A stretch of 64,000 nucleotides of DNA from Sclerotiophoma versabilis (taxonomy: Eukaryota > Ascomycota > Dothideomycetes > Pleosporales > Didymellaceae): assembly GCA_012274445.1 (NCBI GenBank), contig JAAROD010000015.1, positions 3,224,001 through 3,288,000 of the forward strand, written 5' to 3'. Below, piece by piece: positions 1 to 9,379 of the stretch. The notes under the pieces are model-generated. The model saw only the letters and a program-made list of their open reading frames with translations, made no database searches and was not told the DNA's origin. The number at the start of each line of letters is the position of its first letter. The stretch's first letter is position 1. Position numbers and translations under genes: made by a program.

Positions 1-1
1 G

Positions 2-1093
2 CAACAGTACCGTCCAGGTCCACGAAAGAACCTCGTATTCAGTCTTTACGGCGCCTTTGCCCCTGTCGGATTTTTCACTGGCATCTTCTTCGCTGGTGTT
101 TCCGCACAGTTCACGACGTGGCGGTGGTTCTTCTGGATTGGAGCAATCATTCTTGCCATGGTTGGCGTAGTGGCATATTTCTGCGTCCCAAACAGGCCCG
201 AAGACAAGCATGGAAAGGATGTTAAGATGGACTGGTGGGGTCTGGTAACTGTCGTTCCAGGTCTTGTGCTAGTCATCTTCGCCCTTACAGATGGTAGCCA
301 TGCACCACAAGGGTGGGCCACGCCTTACATCCCAGTCACATTTGTCCTCGGTTGGATCTTTCTGGGCGTCTTCATTTACATCGAGGGTTGGGTTGCCGAA
401 CAACCACTTCTACCCGGCGATATGTTCCACGTCAAGGGCATGAAGTGGCTTGCAACAGCTCTCTTCTTCCAGTACGGCACGTTCGGTATATTCCTCTTCT
501 ACGCATCCTTCTACATAGAGGAAGTCGTAGGCGCCAGCCCACTTTTGACCGCTGCCTGGTTCGCACCCATGTGTGTCGGTGGCCTCATTCTCGTCACTGT
601 CGGTGGCCTTGTTCTTCATCTCCTTCCGGGTCGAATACTTCTCCTCATCAGCGGCACTGCTTATATCCTGTGCACCCTTCTTTTCGCCATTCTACCGGTC
701 AAGTTCAACTACTGGGCCTACGTATTTCCTGCAATGATCTGCGCCACTCTTGGAATCGACATCACATACAATGTCAGCAACATATTCCTTACAACATCGA
801 TGCCTAAAAGTCGACAAGGGCTGGCTGGTGCTTTCATGAACAGTCTCTTGTTCCTTGGTATCGCTGTCTTCTTGAGTTTTGCAGACTTAGCGGTCAGCGA
901 GACAGAGGATCGGGGTCTAAGGGAAAGTTACAAGATTGCTTTCTGGCTTGCGACCGCGCTATCGAGCGCTGGTCTGATCCTCATGTTCTTGGGCGTGAAA
1001 ATTGGCAAGGCCTCGAGCGACTTGACAATCGAAGAAAGGCTGGAGTTGGAGAATGAATTGACAACAAGGCAGAGAAATTCGAGCGCGCAGTGA
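2..1093 (+). CDS. MFS transporter, DHA2-like, 5'-truncated
   Basis: This is the C-terminal 363 residues of a major facilitator superfamily membrane transporter. The frame is open from base 2, so the gene starts before the window. It carries many hydrophobic segments separated by short charged loops. It starts with the YRPGPRKN loop and a WRWFFWIGA segment, typical of the fungal 14-TM drug:proton antiporter branch (DHA2, relatives of aminotriazole-resistance ATR1). The tail after the last helix is hydrophilic (EERLELENE) and ends at a TGA. Expected role is proton-coupled export of a small toxic compound or metabolite across the plasma membrane; the substrate cannot be told from sequence. No intron is needed in the visible part. 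The family is confident, the subfamily moderate. Confidence 0.85.
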   Translation, partial: QQYRPGPRKNLVFSLYGAFAPVGFFTGIFFAGVSAQFTTWRWFFWIGAIILAMVGVVAYFCVPNRPEDKHGKDVKMDWWGLVTVVPGLVLVIFALTDGSHAPQGWATPYIPVTFVLGWIFLGVFIYIEGWVAEQPLLPGDMFHVKGMKWLATALFFQYGTFGIFLFYASFYIEEVVGASPLLTAAWFAPMCVGGLILVTVGGLVLHLLPGRILLLISGTAYILCTLLFAILPVKFNYWAYVFPAMICATLGIDITYNVSNIFLTTSMPKSRQGLAGAFMNSLLFLGIAVFLSFADLAVSETEDRGLRESYKIAFWLATALSSAGLILMFLGVKIGKASSDLTIEERLELENELTTRQRNSSAQ

Positions 1094-1342
1094 GTGCTGA
1101 AATTCCATTTGCATTTCCATTTATCACGCAGTAGAGAGATACCCAAGTCAGATACATAGACACCAGACACAGCACTAGATTGCAGATGCCACATTGCATA
1201 ACACCAAATTTCTCCTGTCCAGCTTCGCCATCTTACCGCTGTTGAGAGAACTGTAAGAGGCACATCATATAAACACTCAAATCAACGCCTACTTCTTCTT
1301 TCAACCTTGCTTCAGGGCAGTAGGTACATCATGCTTGAAGCC

Positions 1343-2176
1343 TTATCGTACCTTCCCCTTCGCAAAATCCCGTGGCAGACCTTGCTGGAAGTTGATGTCA
1401 TCTTGGATCAAGCGGTTACGGACTTCCTGTATATCGCCGCCACTGCAGATCTCTCGATCGCGACACACGGCTAGGAGCTCGTAGTACTTATACTTGAAAT
1501 AATCTTCGCCGCCAGAAGTGGGCTCCAATGGCTCCACCCTGAACTTCCGCTTCCTAATGCGGGGCTTCTGCGGCGACGCTGCTTCGGATGGCTGTAGTGG
1601 GGGCGGCGATGATGACCACGCAGCTGCTGGCGTTGGTGTAGTGGAAGAGTCTTGAGGTTGCAGGGGTAAGGTTGCGGTTGTTGAGTCTGCTAGCACTTCG
1701 ATCTGGGCCTCGAGCTTAGAAATATCAGTTTCAAACTCAGAGGGACCAGTTAGCTCTGAGCTGTCACTACCGCTTTTACTAACGTCAATGACAACGTTTT
1801 GAGCAATACGGTTTCCATTCTCATCAATCCTACCAGCCTCTTAGTCTCTAACAAACTTTGACATCTCTTTATCACGCTTCTTTTGATGTCGATCTGCTGT
1901 GATGAAAGCGGACATATCAGGCTGACGGCCAGTGTAGTCAGGGTGTGTTTTGAGGTACTTATCCGTATACTTTCTATCCTTCTTGAACGGCTTAAAGAGC
2001 TCCATAGCCATGGCATTGTCTATTATACCATGCGAATGAAGAAACGTGACATGTTCTGTCATTGATGTGATATCTCGATATGCATGCATGTCACCATAGA
2101 TGGATCGTAGTTCTGCATTATCGATGGTTGATTCTAGCTTTCTAGATGACATATCGTAATCCATAGTGGTTGACAT
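1343..2176 (-). pseudogene. SAP-like domain gene interrupted by an in-frame TAA
   Basis: Two coding-like halves lie in the same minus-strand frame and are separated only by one TAA at 1841-1843. The upstream half (start ATG at 2176, MSTTMDYDMSS) is charged and contains a KYLKTHPDYTGRQPDM stretch. The downstream half continues without a shift (EAGRIDENGNRIAQN), passes through a Ser/Pro linker and a basic KPRIRKRKF segment, and ends with a helix pair (YYELLAVCRDREI, then DIQEVRNRLIQDD) that resembles a SAP DNA-binding motif. The intact product would be about 277 residues. The stop is one C-to-T change from CAA (Gln) in a CpA context, as in RIP or ordinary deamination. Alternatives are a short unseen intron spanning the stop, or two separate small genes. 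Function is unknown beyond possible nucleic-acid binding. Confidence 0.5.
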
Positions 2177-2444
2177 GCGTAATAATACGAAGGATTGATG
2201 TGCTTGCAAAAGTATGGTGGAACACGTTTGATCATCTTATACTATGCTTGGATTAATGACACTGTGCTCCTACAGCAGAAGTCAAGCAAAGGATGTTGTG
2301 AAAGGATCAGCCCGATAGCTCTGATCTGAGATGCCCTAGCCTCATTGCTTTGGTTTCCAGATCCGAAAGTTGAATGTGATCGCAGGTGAAGGAAGCAATT
2401 ATTGCCAAGAAAACACTGTGCATGGCTGGACAGCTCAAACGATC

Positions 2445-3506
2445 TCATGTCGACCTCTTCTCAAGCTTCCGCGGTTGCTTCCTGGTGGCAGCTGGTTGGT
2501 TAGAGGATGCGTTGCCGTTGTTCGATCTTGGCTGCAATTTGCGTGGCTTCTTGCGACCCTCGTCCTCCGTTTGCGCGGCGGCGCCCTTGTAGGTCGACTG
2601 AGTCTCTTGTGGCTTTTCTTGCGCATCATCGGATTTCTTTAAAATCTCGCTCTCATTCGGGATTCGATGTATGCTATTATTATCCTGTTGATCGGTTTTG
2701 GACTCATTTCTCCTGACCTCTTCCTTTGCCTGGTCACCAGCAGAATCTTCTGGCTTCGACGGCTCTATCTTTTGCTCCTCCTCCTCTTCCTCTTCCCCCG
2801 TCTCCTCTTCTGTCTTCTTTTCCGTAGAACTTTCTTGCTTCCCAGACTTATCTGAATTCCCCGTAAAGGGCGTAGATGGCATTTTTGACTTCACACTCTC
2901 TAAGGCCTCTGTTTGGTCTTCGCTGACACTTTCGTTTCCCCAACTCTCCAACTCATCTTTGCCAGGTGTGTCCTGCTCGTTGATCTGACCGACCATCTTT
3001 TCGAGCTGTTTCTTTTGGCTCTCAGTCGCCTTCCACCCTGGCAAGCTGTTGGTGATCTTCTGAATTCCTTTGCCGGCACCCTTTTTCATGTCCCAAAAGG
3101 GCCCATGCAGAGCACCAGTAGCAGCACCAATGCCAGCACCTAGCCCGCCTAAGGCAGTCGAAGAAACACCGCCGACTAGAGTTCCCGTGATGGCACCTAA
3201 TGAGGCTCCTGGAGCAATACCGAGGCCTGCACCGACTGCCATACCTTGGAATGTACCTGATCGTAGGTACTTTGCTGTCTTGCCTAGGGATTTAGACTGG
3301 ATCTGCTGCTCGAGGGCTTGTTCCATGAGCTTTTGGCGTTCTTCTGGGTCACCGGCGGCAGCGGCTGCTTGCATAAGTTCGGTAGCTTTGTTCTGTGCTT
3401 CAGTCGCTTGTTTCGCGACTTTCGATGACTCCTTTCGCACCTCTTCCTCGGATACACCATTTTGATTCGAGTCTTCAGACTGCGCTTCCTTGTTTTTGAC
3501 TGTCAT
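2445..3506 (-). CDS. Glycine-zipper protein with acidic C-terminal half, unknown function
   Basis: This encodes a 353-residue protein without introns. The start is placed at the ATG at 3506 (MTVKNKEAQ); an upstream in-frame start would add 17 residues that look like leader. Residues about 25-85 form an Ala/Glu/Gln-rich helical segment. Residues about 87-135 are a Gly/Ala-rich hydrophobic stretch with GxxxG spacing (GMAVGAGLGIAPG, then GLGAGIGAATGAL), the pattern of a glycine zipper able to insert in or associate with membranes. From about 145 the chain is highly charged, with an EEEEEEE run near 240 and a basic C-terminus. I do not recognise a named family. A membrane-associated or stress-related role is possible, but nothing here proves it. 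Confidence 0.7.
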   Translation of the reverse strand: MTVKNKEAQSEDSNQNGVSEEEVRKESSKVAKQATEAQNKATELMQAAAAAGDPEERQKLMEQALEQQIQSKSLGKTAKYLRSGTFQGMAVGAGLGIAPGASLGAITGTLVGGVSSTALGGLGAGIGAATGALHGPFWDMKKGAGKGIQKITNSLPGWKATESQKKQLEKMVGQINEQDTPGKDELESWGNESVSEDQTEALESVKSKMPSTPFTGNSDKSGKQESSTEKKTEEETGEEEEEEEQKIEPSKPEDSAGDQAKEEVRRNESKTDQQDNNSIHRIPNESEILKKSDDAQEKPQETQSTYKGAAAQTEDEGRKKPRKLQPRSNNGNASSNQPAATRKQPRKLEKRST

Positions 3507-3748
3507 GGTTGGTATTTGTGCGAGGCTTCTTCTGCTATGTCGATGTTTTGCGAACAAGATACCTCTAGACGTACGTCATTGGCGCCAAATTTGTACTAGT
3601 CTGTGGAATGTTTCCTTGTTACGAAGGATTCAAGAAGACAACCAGATTTCGGATGAATCTTGGAAGTAAAACGGCTTTAATCTAGAACGTTGTATAAAGA
3701 TGACAGAGAGCCAGCTTTGGAACCAAAGATGGATTATCCGCTGGACGT

Positions 3749-4744
3749 TCATTTCAGAAAGTCACCTCCCGTTCTCGCAAGGATCTCGTCATAATACCCT
3801 TGAAACGCAAGCCATCCTTTCTCCGGCGTACCCACTTGCTTGTAGCTCTCTGCTGCTTCCTCGTCAGGTATAACTTTTGGTTTGTGACCATTGCCAGCAG
3901 CCGCAGCATCCACGAGCAGTTGCGCCTGGCACGTCTTGTCCAGGCTCAAGAACCAGAACGCTGCTTCATCAACACTCTGACCAACTGTCAAAATGCCGTG
4001 ATTCTGCAAGATAGCTGCTTTACCATCACCGAGAGCATCTGCAATCCTGTCGCCTTCATCACCCTCCAAGACAACGCCACCGAAATGCTTGTAGACACCA
4101 TGACTCTTGAAAAATCGTAATGAGTCTTGCGTGTACATGTCCAGCTCTCGCCCAAATGCACTCCAAGCTTTACCGTACACGCTATGTGCGTGGCACGCGG
4201 CGTGCACATCAGGTCGTCGCCTGTGAACCGCGCTGTGAATAGCGAATGCTGCAGCATTGATTGGCTGATCTCCTTCCAACACTTGTCCTTGTTCGTTCAC
4301 AAGAATTAAGTCTGACACTCTGATCTGAGAGAAGTGCGTCGACAATGGGTTCAACCAGAAGTGATCTTCTAAAATTGGATCTCGCACGGAAATGTGGCCA
4401 GCAACACCCTCATCGAATCCGCGCATCGCAAAAACACGGTATGCCGCGGCAAGATGCTGCTTTCGGTATACACGCTCTTCTTCAAGTGAAGAGAAGGTCG
4501 GGTATTTACGAATCTTGAGGCGGACACCGGAGGTAGTCAGCCCCATGGCGGTAACTGACTGATTATCTGTATGGTCATTGTGATTTACAGTCTGGCTTGG
4601 TTTCGTTGCTGTTGTAAGGGCACGAGCAGGGCTCTGACGAAAACACAGTCGTGGTGTTGGGTTTGAGATATTGGTGCGACGAACCGAGCGAGTAATTGGG
4701 CGCGCTGCAAACATCGTTGGTGTTGTATATGAATAGTGAAGCAT
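3749..4744 (-). CDS. Class II aldolase/adducin-domain protein, possibly mitochondrial
   Basis: This is a single-exon gene for 331 residues. From about residue 80 it matches the class II aldolase/adducin N-terminal fold. The zinc ligands are visible as His185 and His187 in CHAHSVYG and His249 in QNHGIL. The motifs EGVAGHISVRDP and NAAAFAIHSAVH are also typical. Bacterial relatives are fuculose- and rhamnulose-phosphate aldolases; fungal members of this type are mostly uncharacterised, so the substrate is open. The first 60 residues are rich in Arg/Ser/Thr and nearly free of acids (MFAARPITRSVRR from residue 11), which looks like a mitochondrial presequence. Translation could instead begin at Met67 (4546), giving a cytosolic form. 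It is followed by a quiet 1.35 kb gap. Confidence 0.85.
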   Translation of the reverse strand: MLHYSYTTPTMFAARPITRSVRRTNISNPTPRLCFRQSPARALTTATKPSQTVNHNDHTDNQSVTAMGLTTSGVRLKIRKYPTFSSLEEERVYRKQHLAAAYRVFAMRGFDEGVAGHISVRDPILEDHFWLNPLSTHFSQIRVSDLILVNEQGQVLEGDQPINAAAFAIHSAVHRRRPDVHAACHAHSVYGKAWSAFGRELDMYTQDSLRFFKSHGVYKHFGGVVLEGDEGDRIADALGDGKAAILQNHGILTVGQSVDEAAFWFLSLDKTCQAQLLVDAAAAGNGHKPKVIPDEEAAESYKQVGTPEKGWLAFQGYYDEILARTGGDFLK

Positions 4745-6095
4745 TGAGAGCCTTCCGAGGTGAGCACGACGGCTCCAAAGCTTCCCCGCATCAACGACCA
4801 GGCCGGAAACAGCACCCGCGTGTTATAGCCGGCAGCCGGCTCATAATCTTATCTGATATTGTTCCAGATATCGCCTTCATTGTTTGCGCCTCCAATGCAG
4901 CAATGCAATGGCGCTGTGGAGTGTTGATGCACTGATAGTCGCTGCTGTCTGGACAATGGCCACCCCTTGGTCTCCTGAGTTCACGACTGCGTCTGATTCG
5001 CGTCCCGTCCATTTCCACAGCCACCCTGTTAAGACCATCTATTCTATCAGAGTATGTGAGGCTTCTGATTTCGTGATTGATGGCTTTAGATGAGCCTTGA
5101 GACCTATTCTTTCACGATTGCAACAAGAAGATCTGTATCCACAACGTAGCTATCACGAGCACCCCGCGAGAGTATGAGAACTGGAGTTGGATGAGAACCA
5201 TCATGAGCAATTAAGTAGGACACGAAGTAATAAAAAGGCTCGCTGGTAAGCTTGGCCCCACCTACTGGGCTGTGCTTGCGGCTGCTTCCGAAATAAAACG
5301 CAGCGGCAGGTATTTACCATCATGCTTGCGTGAGTGCTTTAGGTGCACAGAAGGCATATCCAACCGCCCAAATCTACATACGCTCCTTAATCTTCCCTGC
5401 TTTCTGAGTTGAGCCAACAGTTGTATATGTCTTTGAGCATTGTTCATCTAGAGCATGGCCGGCATGAGGGTGCATCAGCACATGGATGGGAATGAGGCGG
5501 AAGACTTTGTGATTGGGAACGCCACTGCCACACTCATGGCTTATGAGGCTTGTACTCAACGGGGGAAGTAAGGGCGCACGGGAACAGTGGCGCGTGCCTA
5601 CGTCTGTTGCAGAGTGTAATATGGTGTGACTGGGACTGAGACGACGTAGTTTGATATCAAGACGAATACCTCCCAAACTCGGTTCGTAGATTCCCGCCCT
5701 AAACTTATGTATCTAATGTTAGATGTAAGCCAAATACCAGACTTGTAGTCGGCAATAAAACGGCCTTGAGAAAGCAATGCATTCGTTTCTAAGCGCAATG
5801 AGATTGAAAGACTCCCTAGAATACACGCCGTCAAATGGATCGCATTTGCCGTCCCTCGACTCCATTATCTACTCTTCCCCATGATTCTCCTCTTCGCTCA
5901 ATCCCCCCGGGTGTGACTAGACACCGCTAAGAAGATACACAAAAGGTAGACGTACAACATGCCGCGCATGATTCTCATGAGCGCCATGCAAGATGTGATT
6001 GTATGGTATATGTGCCAAGCCAAAGCGGTGCCAATGTTCGTTTGTTGCAGGTGAGTTGTCGTTGGCTGCTATCAGAGATCGTGGTGCGACATTTA
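4745..6095. other. Intergenic, no gene seen
   Basis: About 1.35 kb between the 5' end of the aldolase-like gene and the 3' end of the V-ATPase gene. Only short open frames without protein-like composition are present on either strand. It should contain the upstream promoter of the aldolase-like gene and the 3' untranslated region of VMA3. No RNA gene or mobile-element signature was recognised. Confidence 0.6.
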
Positions 6096-6995
6096 CTAGC
6101 AAGTACCCTCAGCACCCTTGGAGTTCATGAGAAGGGCAACAATGAGACCGTAAAGACCTGCGGTTTGCATTAGCGCGCACTCTTGCGCCTGTAAATTATG
6201 TAGACGTACCCAAGACTTCGGCGAAAATGAGAATCAGAATCATTCCGACGAACAGCCTGGGCTGCTGGGCAGTTCCTCGTACACCGGCGTCACCGACGAT
6301 ACCAATGGCGAAACCAGCAGCCATACCCGACAGACCTACGGAGAGACCAGCGCCGAGCTGGATGAAGCTGGTGAAAAGGGATACCTCCTGCTTCAGACCG
6401 TTGGAGATCAAGACAGAGACGACAAGACCGTAAATACCGATAATACCGGCCATGACGACGGGGATAATGTCTGCACCGAGTTAGAGATTCCATCGTCACG
6501 GAAAGATCTTCCAGCGGCTCTGGAGTCCATTGGGAAAGCGTGTAACGTACTCTTGACAATCAGGTCAGGGCGAAGGACACCCATGGCGCTGACACCGACA
6601 CCAGCCTTGGCGGTACCGTAGGCGGCACCGAAGCAGGCGAAAACGATGGCTGATGTGCAGCCCATCGCGCCGAAGAAGGGCTGAAGAGAGGTCAGTACAT
6701 GTTGACCGTGTGGAGCAATGTTGCCGGCAAGGTGTCGAGGTATGACGATGCTTGTGTGTCGTCGCGCTGGTGACTGCGAAGAGAGGCGAAGGAGAGGCGT
6801 TGTTGCAGACTTACAGCATACACGGGGCTAGAGGGGCCATATTAGCTATTATTCTTCACATATCATAAAGAAGACTGCTCCAATGCCGCAGACGCGCCTT
6901 CCGCATCGAGCTTATCGCCGCAAAGACAAGCTCGAAGCTGGCTGTGGCCTGAACAAGGAGAGCTCCGTGAGCACTCACCAAGAGTCCGAAACCAT
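6096..6995 (-). CDS. VMA3: V-type proton ATPase proteolipid subunit c
   Basis: Five exons (6979-6995, 6815-6827, 6551-6680, 6210-6470, 6096-6157) join in phase to give 160 residues, the usual length. This is subunit c of the membrane V0 sector, which forms the proton-carrying rotor ring in vacuoles and endosomes. It has four transmembrane helices. The proton-binding glutamate is Glu138 in IFAEVLGLYG, and SCPVYAPFFGAMGC at the N-terminus is highly conserved in fungi. Exons 1 and 2 are only 17 and 13 nt long. All introns have GT donors and AG acceptors. It is divergent from SNU13 with 394 bp between start codons. The identification and exon model are firm, because each junction restores a conserved residue. 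Confidence 0.96.
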
Positions 6996-7389
6996 TTTGG
7001 CGACTGTGTAATGAATCAACGGGTGGTTGGGAGGACGATCTTGATCGTTGATGAGATGGGCAGACGGGGTGGATGCAGCGACGGAGGCGTTGGGGTGTTG
7101 ATGGCAGTGGTGACGATGTTGGCGAAGACTGCTGCGCGGTTGGCGGGTTTCGGCCTAGTCTGTAAGGGTATTAGCTGCATCACGTGGAGCTTCCACGTAT
7201 GCCAAGGCATCCTGCTGACTACGCCAAAAAGTCGGCGCACCAATCCTCGGTCTGTCGCAAAGTTCGAACTTTACCACCACCACCCACCAACTCCTCCCAC
7301 ATATCCCCTGGGCGAGCAAAGCAGTGAACCTACGGGCGAGCTAAGCAGTGAACCCTTTCAACAAACACTTCGCACGAAACTCTCACGAA
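6996..7389. promoter_or_regulatory. Shared divergent promoter of VMA3 and SNU13
   Basis: 394 bp separate the two start codons. The region must hold both promoters and both leaders. The SNU13-proximal part is CA-rich (ACCACCACCACCCACC around 7273-7290) and carries two near-identical 24-bp units just before the ATG. No clear TATA box was recognised. Confidence 0.7.
7310..7357 (+). repeat. 24-bp tandem direct repeat in the SNU13 leader
   Basis: Two adjacent 24-bp units at 7310-7333 and 7334-7357 share the core GGGCGAGC, one variable base, then AAGCAGTGAACC. They end 32 bp before the SNU13 ATG, so they probably lie in the 5' untranslated region or core promoter. They could be a duplicated protein-binding site. 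Confidence 0.75.
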
Positions 7390-8072
7390 ATGGCGGATAC
7401 TTCGTAAGTTCACTCATGTCCGTTTCTCGACTGCGCAGAGTATTGACTCTCTCTGCAGTGCAGCATGGCCTCAAGCCGACCAGGCTTTGTCACAGGAAAT
7501 CTTGGATCTCGTCCAACAGGCAACCCGTACGTTTTCACCCCTTTCCACGGAGCAAATTATTTTCGACCTTCCCTTCACACCACACCGTCACTGCAAAAAA
7601 TCCACACGTACCTTGCAACACTTCGTGCTGAGGCGCTTTTGCCCGCGGGTTGTGACCGGTCAAGAATACGGGCTCTTCTAACCTTGCATCTTCGGAGCGG
7701 CAGAACAAACACTAACGTCCTGTAGACTACCGCCAGCTCAAGAAGGGTGCCAACGAGGCCACCAAGACCTTGAACCGCGGTATCTCCGAGATCATCGTCC
7801 TGTAAGTCGCTTGACCCAACCATACTGCATTGGCAAACTAACACATACTCAGCGCCGCTGACACTTCGCCTCTGGCTATCCTCCTCCACTTGCCTCTCCT
7901 CTGTGAAGACAAGAATGTTCCTTACGTCTACGTTCCCTCCAAGATGGCTCTTGGCCGCGCCTGCGGTGTCGCCCGTGCCGTCATTGCCTGCTCGATCACC
8001 ACCAACGAGGCCTCTGATCTTATGGGCCAGATCCGCACCCTCAAGGACAAGGTTGAGAGGCTTCAGATCTAG
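7390..8072 (+). CDS. SNU13: 13 kDa ribonucleoprotein-associated protein SNU13 (15.5K)
   Basis: Four exons (7390-7403, 7459-7526, 7726-7801, 7853-8072) give 125 residues of the L7Ae/NHP2 RNA-binding family. The protein binds kink-turn RNA in U4 snRNA of the U4/U6.U5 tri-snRNP and in box C/D snoRNPs, so it serves both splicing and rRNA modification. Diagnostic segments are KGANEATKTLNRG (RNA-binding helix), ADTSPLAILLHLP, and the C-terminal CSITTNEASDL. The start ATG is followed by an intron after 14 nt; the phases close with conserved AAWPQAD at the junction. The second intron (199 bp) is the longest. No unusual residue was seen. Confidence 0.96.
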
Positions 8073-8575
8073 GCGCACACCTGTGTGCTAGACTGCGGAC
8101 GGGGAAGGATCTGTAAAATTTCGGATATTGAATGGGCTATGGAAAGGACAAGAACCGGACGCTTGGGCTGAGATATCCCAGGCAGCTCTGTGCGTAGCTC
8201 GAGAATGAAGTGCTGGATGTCGTTTAGCACGGACTCTATCAATTCGAACCTACTTCAAATCCCACGATGTGCGCTACGCATGAACTGAGCTTACAATCTG
8301 CATGAATTTGATATAGGCGTATGGACCGGACCGGTTACAGCTAGGAGACAAGCCAAATCGCTTGCAGCTAAGTTTACTACTCTAACCACATCTCTGGCAC
8401 ATGCATCGCCTGGTGGAGAGGTTGGAAGATGGAAAAAGACGAAACCGTGGGTGTTCGCTAGTGCTTACCCACCTAATTACTGATTTGTTTAGAGAGATTG
8501 CTTTACTACTATAGCGCAGTTCAATGCGAGCAAGCTACGTTGTCTACAAAGTTGTTACCGCCTGTTTCCCAGCTT
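8073..8575. other. Intergenic, convergent 3' ends
   Basis: About 500 bp between the SNU13 stop and the stop of the convergent F-box-like gene. It presumably holds both 3' untranslated regions. No coding-like frame and no RNA gene was recognised. Confidence 0.55.
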
Positions 8576-9379
8576 CTAGTAGAACTCCAAGCCCTCGACA
8601 TGCTTTTCGAAAGCTTCTTCCTTAAGCGGCCTCATAAAAACCCCGTGCTCTAACCTGGCCTGATCGCCAACTTCTGGTTCTCGTGGAATACCTTGTAGTA
8701 ACAGCTCCTCCAAGCCGCTCAGTTCTCTTATCTGCGCGTTGTCGAGTATTTGTGTCCTTGGAAGCGGAGACTTGTATATAACCACAAGTCGAGTTGGAGT
8801 ACGCTGTTGGAGCTCACGGAGCCACAGCATTGTTTCTAAGACTTCCCTGCCATACACAATCTCGCTCTTGTGGGTTATCGTCAGTTCGATGGCTCGTACG
8901 CCTCGCAAGCCGTTCTGTGTTCGATGCGATTGAGAGAGGGAAAGGGCACAAATTTGAAGAAAGTCCCTAACCACTCTGTTTCCACATCTGCTGATGCCTC
9001 CGTCCGCCATGCCGAGGCAGCGTCTTAAGGGACTCGAACTGAGAAGTGCCGACGCCGCACTATAGTCTACAAGATATCGTACGGGCTGGTATTTGCAGTG
9101 CTCCATCTTACGTTTCAGAATTGGGCTAGCTTCCTCATTCACGAGGTGACAGGTCGCCAGGATCTCGAGTGGAGTGTGCGGTCTAACAAGGGTCACACGA
9201 GAGTCGTAGACCTGGGTTTTAGGAGGCACTGGCCAGTGTCTTTTGTTGATAAGGGCTTGTGGTCTGTCGAGGACATGCCAAGTGGTTGAGGATTCGATAT
9301 TCTCGTACACCCAGCGACGTAGCTCTGCAGGCAGATCCAGAAATCGAAATGGCTGTTGGTTCACGGGAGCTGACGCCAT
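8576..9379 (-). CDS. F-box-like domain protein, unknown substrate
   Basis: This is a single-exon gene for 267 residues. The N-terminus (FRFLDLPAELRRWVYENI, residues 12-29) has the Leu-Pro-x-Glu-[IL]-R pattern of the short F-box-like motif that opens many dothideomycete proteins of this size. The chain then runs through a segment HLVNEEASPIL, also typical of that group, and ends without a recognisable repeat domain. Such proteins are usually annotated as F-box-like or hypothetical. A role as adaptor for a ubiquitin ligase is the family expectation but is not shown here. No signal peptide or membrane segment is present. Confidence 0.75.
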   Translation of the reverse strand: MASAPVNQQPFRFLDLPAELRRWVYENIESSTTWHVLDRPQALINKRHWPVPPKTQVYDSRVTLVRPHTPLEILATCHLVNEEASPILKRKMEHCKYQPVRYLVDYSAASALLSSSPLRRCLGMADGGISRCGNRVVRDFLQICALSLSQSHRTQNGLRGVRAIELTITHKSEIVYGREVLETMLWLRELQQRTPTRLVVIYKSPLPRTQILDNAQIRELSGLEELLLQGIPREPEVGDQARLEHGVFMRPLKEEAFEKHVEGLEFY

